Source: Flavobacteriaceae bacterium (GTDB lineage: Bacteria > Bacteroidota > Bacteroidia > Flavobacteriales > Flavobacteriaceae). From it: a DNA stretch of 9,706 bases. This document shows positions 1-6,667 of the stretch, one piece after another. Under the pieces are notes generated by a model. That model was not told where the DNA came from. It saw only the letters and a program-made list of their open reading frames with translations, and made no database searches. The DNA lies in contig JABDMQ010000210.1 in the NCBI GenBank assembly GCA_013001365.1, positions 1 through 9,706 on the forward strand, in the 5' to 3' direction. Within the stretch, counting starts at the first letter, position 1. Every line of letters starts with the position of its first letter. Made by a program: the position numbers and the translations under genes.

Positions 1-537
1 ACCTTTGCCTTCCCCGATCTTTTGATCTTCGATCTCGATCATCTTCGTACCATTAAGCCAGGTCGTGATCTTTGGACCTACGGCTCGAATCTTCATGGTA
101 TTCCATTCGCCCATTTTCAAGGCCTTGTCTTTTTCAGCATCAGGTTGAATAAGCCATCCACGTCCATAGGATTCATAGATGCCACCGGAATGATTTCCTG
201 GTGGCGCCACTTCGACCTGCCATCCGCTTACTTTGGTGCCGTCTACCGTAGAGCGGAAGAAAATACCGCTATTGCCATTGGCTTCCTGTATGAAATCGAC
301 CGATAATTCAAAATCGTCATAAAATGCTTCTGTTGACAGATAGCCATATTGAGCATCAGGACCGCTTTCACAGATCAGTTCGCCATTATCGACATACCAT
401 TTTTCAGTCCCATGATTCACCCAGCCGTCCAGGTCCTTTCCATTAAAAAGTTCGACAAACCCGGATTCTGTAGTTTCAGTGTTATTGCAGGACATTAAAA
501 GGCCTATTAGGCATAGGCATGCTAAAAGTCGATTCAT
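1..537 (-). CDS. DUF1080 (3-keto-disaccharide hydrolase-like) lipoprotein, C-terminus cut by window edge
   Basis: Reading the minus strand from ATG 537 gives 179 codons open to base 1, so the protein runs out of the window. The first 17 residues form a lipoprotein signal ending in L-M-S-C, with Cys17 as the predicted lipidated residue. The body matches the DUF1080 jelly-roll family: FVELFNGKDLDGW at 27-39, NSGIFFRS at 89-96, then GWQVEVAPP and GGIYE. Family members include 3-keto-glycoside hydrolases and other sugar-binding or sugar-cleaving surface proteins. The usual C-terminal strand ending in a FRNI-like motif is missing, so perhaps 30 residues lie outside. It starts one base after the stop of the dienelactone-hydrolase-like gene, which implies cotranscription and probably coupled translation. 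Substrate is unknown. The family call is strong; enzymatic activity is inferred from the family only. Confidence 0.88.
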   Translation of the reverse strand, partial: MNRLLACLCLIGLLMSCNNTETTESGFVELFNGKDLDGWVNHGTEKWYVDNGELICESGPDAQYGYLSTEAFYDDFELSVDFIQEANGNSGIFFRSTVDGTKVSGWQVEVAPPGNHSGGIYESYGRGWLIQPDAEKDKALKMGEWNTMKIRAVGPKITTWLNGTKMIEIEDQKIGEGKG

Positions 538-538
538 A

Positions 539-1426
539 TCAGGAGAGGTGTTTCTTGAAAAATGCCATGGTTCGTTCCCAGGCCAAGGTGGCTGCAGCCT
601 CATCATAACGTGGTGTGGTATTGTTATGGAATCCATGATTGACATCAGGGTAGAAATGCGCTTCATGCTTGATCTTATTGGCTTTCAAGACCTTTTCGAA
701 GGCAGGCCACCCTGCATTGACGCGCTCGTCCAGTCCAGCAAATTGAAGCATAAGTGGAGCTTTGACCTTAACGGCATCTTCGTCGGAAGGCTGTCGTCCA
801 TAAAACGGAACAGCTGCTCCCAGATCTGGTAGTCTTACTGCCATCATATTCGAGATCCAGCCGCCAAAACAGAAACCAACAACCCCGACCTTGCCATTGC
901 AGTCCTCGTGATTCTTCAAATAGTGGTAGGCGGCAATGAAATCCTCGAGCATTTCGTTGCGGTCACGTTTGCGTTGCATGGTACGTCCTTCGTCATCACT
1001 GCCAGGATAACCTCCTAATGGCCAAAGGGCATCAGGTGCCAAGGTCATGAATCCTTCTACAGCAGCACGTCTGCCAACGTCTTCGATATAGGGATTGAGT
1101 CCACGATTTTCGTGTACTACCACAATACCAGGAAGCTTCCCCTTTGCCTTGGCAGGCTTGGAGAACAATCCTCGAATGGTGCCACCGCCTTTAGGTGACT
1201 CGTAAGTGATATAGTCCGATTGCAAACGTTCGTCGTCTGGTTTCACCAAAATGGAATCGACGTAATTGGGCGTCATGAAACTCATCAACGACGGAATCGT
1301 GAGTCCGCCAACTGCATACAGGGATAGCTTTTCCATGAACTTTCGGCGGTCGATCTTGTTGTGTGCATAATCGTCATAGAGGTCGAATACCTCTTGGCTA
1401 ATGTCTTCTTTAGATATTTTTTTCAT
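539..1426 (-). CDS. Dienelactone hydrolase family protein with twin-arginine-like leader
   Basis: This 295-residue alpha/beta hydrolase has the complete dienelactone-hydrolase catalytic set: Cys186 in the nucleophile elbow GFCFGG, Asp233 in AGLDERV and His264 in NHGFHNN. Glu106 in VVVHENRG corresponds to the glutamate that activates the cysteine in the family. The N-terminus is unusual for a classic cytoplasmic enzyme. After about 25 polar residues comes DRRKFMEKLSLYAVGG (26-41) and a hydrophobic stretch to about 51, resembling a Tat signal with a long n-region. It may therefore be exported or anchored. Family members hydrolyse dienelactones and other esters or lactones; the substrate here cannot be told. 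The downstream DUF1080 lipoprotein gene begins one base after the stop codon, which favours a shared carbohydrate or ester substrate in the periplasm. No Shine-Dalgarno precedes the start; upstream bases are AT-rich. Confidence 0.9.
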   Translation of the reverse strand: MKKISKEDISQEVFDLYDDYAHNKIDRRKFMEKLSLYAVGGLTIPSLMSFMTPNYVDSILVKPDDERLQSDYITYESPKGGGTIRGLFSKPAKAKGKLPGIVVVHENRGLNPYIEDVGRRAAVEGFMTLAPDALWPLGGYPGSDDEGRTMQRKRDRNEMLEDFIAAYHYLKNHEDCNGKVGVVGFCFGGWISNMMAVRLPDLGAAVPFYGRQPSDEDAVKVKAPLMLQFAGLDERVNAGWPAFEKVLKANKIKHEAHFYPDVNHGFHNNTTPRYDEAAATLAWERTMAFFKKHLS

Positions 1427-1538
1427 TATAATGGATTTATTGGGCTAAGTGCTGGAGGCAAGGGATGCCTAAGTTACGTTTTTCTCAGATTTGTTTTTTA
1501 GGTATTTATCAATAATTCAGAAAAAAGTGCAGATCGGT

Positions 1539-2573
1539 TCAGTCTTCTGGCACTAATTCATTGAAAGCATACTCAGGAAGGATTTCATGACCGCCATCGA
1601 ATATCGTTAAGGTGATATTATTGCTTTTCTTTCTCAAGCAAATTGACCGATCTGCCATAGAGCCAAGATCCGCAATTGGCTTTCGAAGTGTTAGAAGTTT
1701 TAGGGTTTCGTGGTCTGAGACGTAGTTCAGGGAATCGGTTTCACCTAAGTCTTTAAGGACCTTATTGTAAAAATTGATGGATTGTGTAATTGGTACACTT
1801 CCTTGTAAGCCATCATTAATTCCCGCGTAAAGATTCAATTGGGAATAATTTAGTTTTTGGCTAGGAGTTTCCCAATAGATCGGGGACCTGGATCTAGCGA
1901 CCTGCATATTCAAGTTGCCATTCTTAGAATCCGTACAAAACAGGATGTCATTGGCGTATTTCAATCCTCTCACTTTGCTTTCATCATACCACTGGATCAG
2001 GTCAGTGATCGATGCCCAAGCAGAAAATGTCTTGATTCTATGTCTTGATTTCATAAATGCTCCGATCGTTGCATATCCACCACCACTGAAACCAACAATG
2101 TGTATTTCAGAATCATCCACGTTAGCATTAGTTTTGGCATAATCAATGGCATCATCGATATCGCTTAAAGCCAAGGTACTGTTGCACGCTTCGACCGTAA
2201 TGTTTTCACCACGAAAATTAGGATGAATATAGTTGATGTCGTTTTGCTTACTTAATTTGGCCAAAGGGTCGTTCTGCGTATAATAGGCACTCCAGGTATG
2301 TAGGCTGATGATAAGGGGTTTGGGTTCTGAGGATCTTGATCTGTAGAAAAATGCTTTTTGAATCTTTGCGTCCATGGTCGATTCTATTTCTACTACTTTG
2401 AAGTTTTTATCCCACTTCGAATGTCGCGAGTCTTCTACCTTTTTCACCGAAGAACTTAAATACTTTGACAAATATGACCTTGTCGTTCTATTATAGGCCA
2501 AGAACAAACCTATGATCGTTCCCAGAAGAAGTAAAAGGGTAGAGCGGGTTATTCGACCAAGTTTTCTGTTCAT
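1539..2573 (-). CDS. Membrane-anchored serine alpha/beta hydrolase (S9/esterase-like)
   Basis: The protein has 344 residues. A basic start followed by a single hydrophobic segment (about 12-27) reads as an N-terminal membrane anchor or uncleaved signal with the catalytic domain outside. The domain carries a serine nucleophile elbow GFSGGG (Ser163), a likely acid in GINDGLQGS (Asp254) and a likely histidine in FDGGHE (His329). HTW at 92-94 and NFRGEN at 119-124 sit where the oxyanion-hole side of prolyl-oligopeptidase-like esterases usually lies. Whether it is a peptidase or an esterase cannot be decided; no beta-propeller domain is present, so a compact esterase is more likely. It is divergent from the symporter gene across a 69-base gap and 112 bases upstream of the dienelactone-hydrolase-like gene on the same strand. 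An AAAGGA stretch about 7 bases before the ATG could serve as a ribosome site. Confidence 0.82.
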   Translation of the reverse strand: MNRKLGRITRSTLLLLLGTIIGLFLAYNRTTRSYLSKYLSSSVKKVEDSRHSKWDKNFKVVEIESTMDAKIQKAFFYRSRSSEPKPLIISLHTWSAYYTQNDPLAKLSKQNDINYIHPNFRGENITVEACNSTLALSDIDDAIDYAKTNANVDDSEIHIVGFSGGGYATIGAFMKSRHRIKTFSAWASITDLIQWYDESKVRGLKYANDILFCTDSKNGNLNMQVARSRSPIYWETPSQKLNYSQLNLYAGINDGLQGSVPITQSINFYNKVLKDLGETDSLNYVSDHETLKLLTLRKPIADLGSMADRSICLRKKSNNITLTIFDGGHEILPEYAFNELVPED

Positions 2574-2593
2574 ACGATATTCCTTTAGCTCTA

Positions 2594-2638
2594 AGTTAGT
2601 TGATTTATTTTATTTCCTATTTTTATAAAAAACTAACT
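2594..2638. promoter_or_regulatory. Inverted repeat in divergent promoter region
   Basis: AGTTAGTT (2594-2601) and its exact complement AACTAACT (2631-2638) flank 29 AT-rich bases in the 69-base gap between the divergent hydrolase and symporter genes. A dyad here could be an operator acting on both directions, or chance in AT-rich sequence. Confidence 0.35.
2600..2625 (+). promoter_or_regulatory. Possible Bacteroidota-type promoter for the symporter genes
   Basis: TTG at 2600-2602 and TATTTTTA at 2618-2625 resemble the Bacteroidota -33 (TTG) and -7 (TAnnTTTG) elements; the second matches seven of eight positions. The 15-base spacing is shorter than usual. Transcription would begin near 2630, leaving a very short leader before ATG 2643. 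The same bases occur before the amidohydrolase gene. Confidence 0.35.
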
Positions 2639-2642
2639 AACC

Positions 2643-2900
2643 ATGTCCAGTAACAAAAACGCCAAGGCCTATTGGCGAGAGAATATCCGATATGTATTGA
2701 TATTACTTAGCATTTGGTTCTTAGTATCCTATGGTGCTGGAATCATCTTCAAGGACGCCTTGAATTCAATACGAATAGGTGGCTTTAAGCTAGGTTTCTG
2801 GTTTGCGCAGCAAGGTTCCATGTACGTGTTCGTAATCCTCATCTTCATCTATGTTAGATTGATGAACAAACTCGATAAGAAATATGGCTATGATAAATAG
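2643..2900 (+). CDS. DUF4212 small subunit of sodium:solute symporter
   Basis: This 85-residue membrane protein has two predicted transmembrane segments (about 19-36 and 58-75). It carries the hallmark GFKLGFWFAQQGSMYVFV around 47-64 of the DUF4212 family, the small subunit that accompanies VC_2705-type sodium:solute symporters. The N-terminus contains AYWRENIRY, also typical of the family. Its last 17 bases overlap the start of the large-subunit gene, which supports translational coupling and fixed stoichiometry. It plays a part comparable in position to YjcH beside ActP in enteric bacteria, though that protein belongs to a different family. The precise role of the small subunit (assembly, stability or gating) is not established. 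The start codon follows the AT-rich promoter region directly and no Shine-Dalgarno is visible. Confidence 0.93.
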   Translation: MSSNKNAKAYWRENIRYVLILLSIWFLVSYGAGIIFKDALNSIRIGGFKLGFWFAQQGSMYVFVILIFIYVRLMNKLDKKYGYDK

Positions 2901-4629
2901 TTTACTGATCGAGGGCATCGATGTCCAGACCTGGACCTATATTTTGGTAGGACTTACATTTTCGTTATATATCGTCATCGCCATCTGGTCGCGAGCTAGC
3001 TCCACTAAGGAATTCTATGTTGCCGGCGGAGGCGTGTCACCATGGGCAAACGGTATGGCAACAGCAGCCGATTGGATGAGTGCTGCTTCCTTTATAGGGA
3101 TGGCAGGTATCATTTCATTTGCTGGCTATGATGGTGCAGTGTATTTAATGGGATGGACAGGTGGCTACGTATTATTGGCTTTATTATTGGCTCCATATTT
3201 ACGGAAGTTCGGAAAATTCACGGTCCCGGATTTTATAGGTGATCGTTATTATTCTAAGACCGCAAGGATCGTGGCTGTCTTTTGTGCATTGCTGGTTTCC
3301 TTTACCTATGTGTCTGGACAGATGCAAGGAGTTGGTATCGTTTTCTCAAGATTCTTGGAAGTCGATTACAATACTGGCGTTATCATTGGTGTGTTCATTG
3401 TTTTGTTCTATGCCGTCCTTGGCGGTATGAAAGGCATAACCTATACACAGGTGGCACAATATTGTGTCTTGATCTTTGCATTCATGGTACCAGCGATATT
3501 CATCTCCATCCAAATGACCGGCAATCCGATTCCGCAATTAGGATTCGGTAGTGAGTTGGCAGATGGCTCGGGAACCTATTTATTGGACAAACTGGATGGA
3601 CTCAGCACCGAATTAGGATTTGCTGAATATACCCAAGGCTCGAAATCATTGATCGATGTATTTGCCATTACCTTGGCATTGATGGTCGGTACGGCAGGAT
3701 TGCCTCATGTGATCATTCGATTCTTTACTGTCAAACGTGTGCGTGATGCACGAAAATCGGCAGGGATTGCCTTATTATTGATCGTTGTGTTGTATTCAAC
3801 AGCACCTGCCGTGGCGGTATTTGCAAGAACGAACTTAATTGAAACGGTTTCTGATAAGCCCTATGACGATATGCCACAATGGTTCAAGAAATGGGAGACG
3901 ACAGGCTTGATCGCTTTTGACGACAAGAACAATGATGGACTGATTCAATATGTCGCGGATACGAAAGAGAATGAATTGATGGTCAATAGAGATATCATGG
4001 TATTAGCAAATCCAGAGATCGCCAAGCTGCCGAATTGGGTCATTGCCTTGGTGGCTGCTGGAGGTCTTGCTGCAGCCTTGTCTACGGCTGCTGGATTATT
4101 GCTGGTGATCTCGTCTTCGGTTTCCCATGACCTGATCAAGAAAGTATTCAATCCTAAGATCTCAGAAAAAGGTGAATTGGTGGCGGCGCGTTTATCCGCT
4201 GTTGGTGCTGTAACAGTCGCGGGCTACTTTGGAATCAATCCACCAGGATTCGTTGCTGCCGTTGTGGCTTTGGCCTTTGGATTGGCAGCGGCTTCTTTTT
4301 TCCCTGCCATTGTACTGGGGATTTTCTATAAACGCATGAACAAGGAGGGCGCCATTGCAGGCATGATTGTGGGAATTACAGCCATGGGGCTGTATATCCT
4401 GAAATTCAAGTTCGGTGTTTTTGATGGTGGTCTAGATGCGGTAGCTGGATTAAAAAAGGATTGGTGGTTTGGCATTTCTCCGGAAGGATTCGGCTCCATT
4501 GCCATGGCATTGAATTTCATTGTCTCGATCGTTATCATGCAATTCACGAAAGAACCACCAGAAGACGTGCAGGAGATCGTTGAAAACATTCGGATACCAA
4601 GTGGTGCCACAAAGGCATTGGATCATTGA
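2884..4629 (+). CDS. Sodium:solute symporter large subunit, VC_2705-like (probable acetate/monocarboxylate uptake)
   Basis: This 581-residue polytopic inner-membrane transporter belongs to the SSS family. Typical features are FYVAGGGVSPWANGMATAAD from residue 44, WMSAASFIG, the loop GTAGLPHVIIRFFTVK (269-284), and AALSTAAGLLLVISSS (397-412), whose Ser400-Thr401 fall where the conserved sodium-site Ser/Thr pair of LeuT-fold SSS proteins is expected. A hydrophilic loop at about 320-370 holds DDKNNDGLI, resembling a calcium-binding loop. The family takes up organic acids with sodium. The acs gene 91 bases downstream makes acetate or another short carboxylate the best guess, as with actP near acs in enteric bacteria. 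The start at 2884 overlaps the small-subunit gene by 17 bases; ATG 2890, two codons later, is an alternative that leaves 11. No sign of truncation is seen. Confidence 0.93.
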   Translation: MAMINSLLIEGIDVQTWTYILVGLTFSLYIVIAIWSRASSTKEFYVAGGGVSPWANGMATAADWMSAASFIGMAGIISFAGYDGAVYLMGWTGGYVLLALLLAPYLRKFGKFTVPDFIGDRYYSKTARIVAVFCALLVSFTYVSGQMQGVGIVFSRFLEVDYNTGVIIGVFIVLFYAVLGGMKGITYTQVAQYCVLIFAFMVPAIFISIQMTGNPIPQLGFGSELADGSGTYLLDKLDGLSTELGFAEYTQGSKSLIDVFAITLALMVGTAGLPHVIIRFFTVKRVRDARKSAGIALLLIVVLYSTAPAVAVFARTNLIETVSDKPYDDMPQWFKKWETTGLIAFDDKNNDGLIQYVADTKENELMVNRDIMVLANPEIAKLPNWVIALVAAGGLAAALSTAAGLLLVISSSVSHDLIKKVFNPKISEKGELVAARLSAVGAVTVAGYFGINPPGFVAAVVALAFGLAAASFFPAIVLGIFYKRMNKEGAIAGMIVGITAMGLYILKFKFGVFDGGLDAVAGLKKDWWFGISPEGFGSIAMALNFIVSIVIMQFTKEPPEDVQEIVENIRIPSGATKALDH

Positions 4630-4673
4630 TAATCACTAAGAATCTTTAAAGGCTGAATTGCAGTTTGAGAAAA

Positions 4674-4691
4674 CTAATTTTAGTAAATTAG
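4674..4691 (+). promoter_or_regulatory. AT-rich hairpin before acs
   Basis: CTAATTT, a four-base loop TAGT, and AAATTAG form a perfect 7-bp stem 29 bases before the acs start. No U-run follows it and the stem is all A/T except one pair, so it is a poor terminator. It may be a regulator dyad or weak leader structure. Confidence 0.3.
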
Positions 4692-4696
4692 ATTCC

Positions 4697-4710
4697 TATT
4701 GAATTCAATA
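4697..4710. promoter_or_regulatory. Perfect 14-bp palindrome before acs, candidate operator
   Basis: TATTGAATTCAATA is identical on both strands and ends 10 bases before the acs start codon. It is bracketed by two copies of ATTCCTA (4692-4698 and 4710-4716), 18 bases apart. The position would let a bound dimeric regulator block transcription or ribosome access. No regulator gene lies in the window, so the role is inferred. Confidence 0.4.
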
Positions 4711-4720
4711 TTCCTAATCA

Positions 4721-6661
4721 ATGCATAGATTTCAGATCAACTCATTCAAACAATACCAAGAGGATTATAAACGAAGCATCGAAAACCCAGAAGAATTTTG
4801 GGATGAAATAGCCTCTTCATTCGTATGGAAAAAGAAGTGGGACAAGACCTTGGAGTGGGATTTCACTAAGCCTGAAGTAAAATGGTTTCAAGGCGGTCAG
4901 CTCAATATCACTGAAAACTGCCTAGATAGACATCTTGAAAAACGTGCCAACCAAACAGCCATCATTTTCGAACCAAATGACCCGAACGAACCTTCCCAAC
5001 ATTTTACCTACAAAGCATTGCATAGTCATGTATGTCGATTTGCCAATGTGCTTAAGGCCAACAATATCAAGAAAGGCGATCGCGTATGCATTTATATGCC
5101 CATGGTGCCAGAACTGGCCATTGCTGTTTTGGCTTGTGCAAGGATAGGTGCCGTGCATTCAGTGGTCTTTGCTGGGTTCTCATCTACGGCATTAGCTGCT
5201 CGGATCAATGATGCTGAGTGCAAGATGCTATTGACTGCAGATGGTGGCTATCGAGGGAGCAAGATCACACCTCTTAAAGCCATTGCTGACGAGGCGCTTA
5301 AGTCCTGTTCCTGTGTTGAAACAACCATTGTCCTTAAACGGACAAATACCGAGGTAGAGATCAATGCAAACCAAGTTTGGTGGCATGAAGAAATCGCTAA
5401 AGTCGATGATAATTGTCCAGCCGAAACCATGGATGCCGAGGATATGTTATTCATATTATACACCTCTGGATCCACAGGAAAACCTAAAGGCATGGTGCAT
5501 ACTTGTGGCGGTTATATGGTCTATACGGCCTATACATTCAGCAATGTATTTCAGTATAAAGCAGACCATAAAGTCCCATTAGGTCGAGAAGCAACAAGAG
5601 CCTCTGCTCCTGATGTGTATTGGTGTACTGCGGATATCGGTTGGATCACAGGACATAGTTATATTGTATATGGTCCATTGGCCAACGGAGCAACGACCGT
5701 CATGTTCGAGGGTGTGCCAAGCTATCCAGATTATGGACGTTTCTGGGAAGTCTGCGAGAAGCATAAAGTCAATCAATTCTATACGGCTCCGACCGCGATA
5801 AGAGCTTTGGAGAAACATCCGGTGAGTTTGGTCGAAAAATACAATCTTAAGTATCTTAAGACGCTTGGAACAGTAGGTGAACCCATCAATGAAGAAGCCT
5901 GGAATTGGTATAATGACCATGTTGGAAAAGGTAAATGCGCCATAGTTGATACCTGGTGGCAAACAGAAACAGGCGGTATCATGATATCGTCCTTGGCTGG
6001 TGTTACAAGAGATAAAGCAACTTTTGCCACATTGCCTATGCCAGGAATCCAACCAGTTCTGTTGGATGAGAATGGCAAGGAGATCGCGGAAAATCCAGCA
6101 GAAGGCATTTTGGCAATAAAATTTCCATGGCCATCATTGGCTCGTACAATCTATGGTGACCATGAGCGTTATAAAAAGGTCTATTTCTCAGCTTATGAAA
6201 ACATGTACTTCCCTGGTGATGGCGCTTTGAGAGATCAGGAAGGCAACTATCGAATAACAGGTCGCGTGGACGATGTCGTGATCGTTTCAGGACATAATCT
6301 AGGAACGGCACCAATTGAAAACGCCATTGATGAACATGAAGCTGTAGTGGAAACCGCAGTAGTTGGCTATCCGCATGATATTAAAGGGAATGCCTTATAT
6401 GCCTATGTTACTTTGTATGACGGCTTTGAAGCATCTGAAGAATTGCTGCAATCCATACGACAGAAAGTAGCAGACACCATTGGACCGATCGCTAAACCGG
6501 ACAAGATCCAGATCGTTCCTGGACTTCCAAAGACCAGAAGTGGTAAGATCATGAGAAGGATCTTACGCAAGATTGCTTCCAAGGACACTTCTAACTTAGG
6601 TGATGTATCTACTTTATTGAATCCGGATGTTGTGGAGAAGATAATGGATAACTCAATCTAG
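4721..6661 (+). CDS. acs: Acetyl-CoA synthetase (AMP-forming)
   Basis: Acs converts acetate, ATP and CoA to acetyl-CoA, AMP and pyrophosphate in the cytoplasm. At 646 residues it is close to the enteric enzymes (about 652). Visible motifs in order: FWDEIASSFVWKKKWD near the N-terminus, the phosphate-binding loop YTSGSTGKPKG (247-257), YWCTADIGWITGHSY from 300, FEGVPSYPDYG, YTAPTAIRAL, VGEPINEEAW, DTWWQTETGG with the acetate-pocket tryptophans 412-413, GRVDDVV, and PKTRSGKIMRRILRKIA with catalytic Lys609, the residue whose acetylation switches the enzyme off in other bacteria. Two oddities: about 15 extra residues after Tyr279 compared with enteric Acs, and SGHNLGT where enteric enzymes have SGHRLGT (Asn526). 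It follows the symporter genes and is followed after six bases by the DUF2306 gene. A palindrome lies just upstream. Confidence 0.97.
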   Translation: MHRFQINSFKQYQEDYKRSIENPEEFWDEIASSFVWKKKWDKTLEWDFTKPEVKWFQGGQLNITENCLDRHLEKRANQTAIIFEPNDPNEPSQHFTYKALHSHVCRFANVLKANNIKKGDRVCIYMPMVPELAIAVLACARIGAVHSVVFAGFSSTALAARINDAECKMLLTADGGYRGSKITPLKAIADEALKSCSCVETTIVLKRTNTEVEINANQVWWHEEIAKVDDNCPAETMDAEDMLFILYTSGSTGKPKGMVHTCGGYMVYTAYTFSNVFQYKADHKVPLGREATRASAPDVYWCTADIGWITGHSYIVYGPLANGATTVMFEGVPSYPDYGRFWEVCEKHKVNQFYTAPTAIRALEKHPVSLVEKYNLKYLKTLGTVGEPINEEAWNWYNDHVGKGKCAIVDTWWQTETGGIMISSLAGVTRDKATFATLPMPGIQPVLLDENGKEIAENPAEGILAIKFPWPSLARTIYGDHERYKKVYFSAYENMYFPGDGALRDQEGNYRITGRVDDVVIVSGHNLGTAPIENAIDEHEAVVETAVVGYPHDIKGNALYAYVTLYDGFEASEELLQSIRQKVADTIGPIAKPDKIQIVPGLPKTRSGKIMRRILRKIASKDTSNLGDVSTLLNPDVVEKIMDNSI

Positions 6662-6667
6662 AGCTTT

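Noticed and set aside
479..832. Plus-strand open frame of 117 codons across the end of the dienelactone hydrolase gene
   Set aside because: The minus-strand gene here has an intact catalytic histidine and aspartate region; the plus-strand protein shows no family features.
1456..1470. Small hairpin AGGCA-AGGGA-TGCCT between the two minus-strand hydrolase genes
   Set aside because: A five-base stem with no following T-run on either strand; too weak for a terminator and likely chance.
1521..1526. T-run on the minus strand after the serine hydrolase stop codon
   Set aside because: No G+C-rich stem precedes it, so it does not qualify as an intrinsic terminator.
5579..6052. Long 157-codon open frame on the minus strand inside acs
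   Set aside because: It lies entirely antisense to well-conserved Acs motifs, has no recognisable domain and is rich in unusual Cys/His/Ser combinations typical of a shadow frame.
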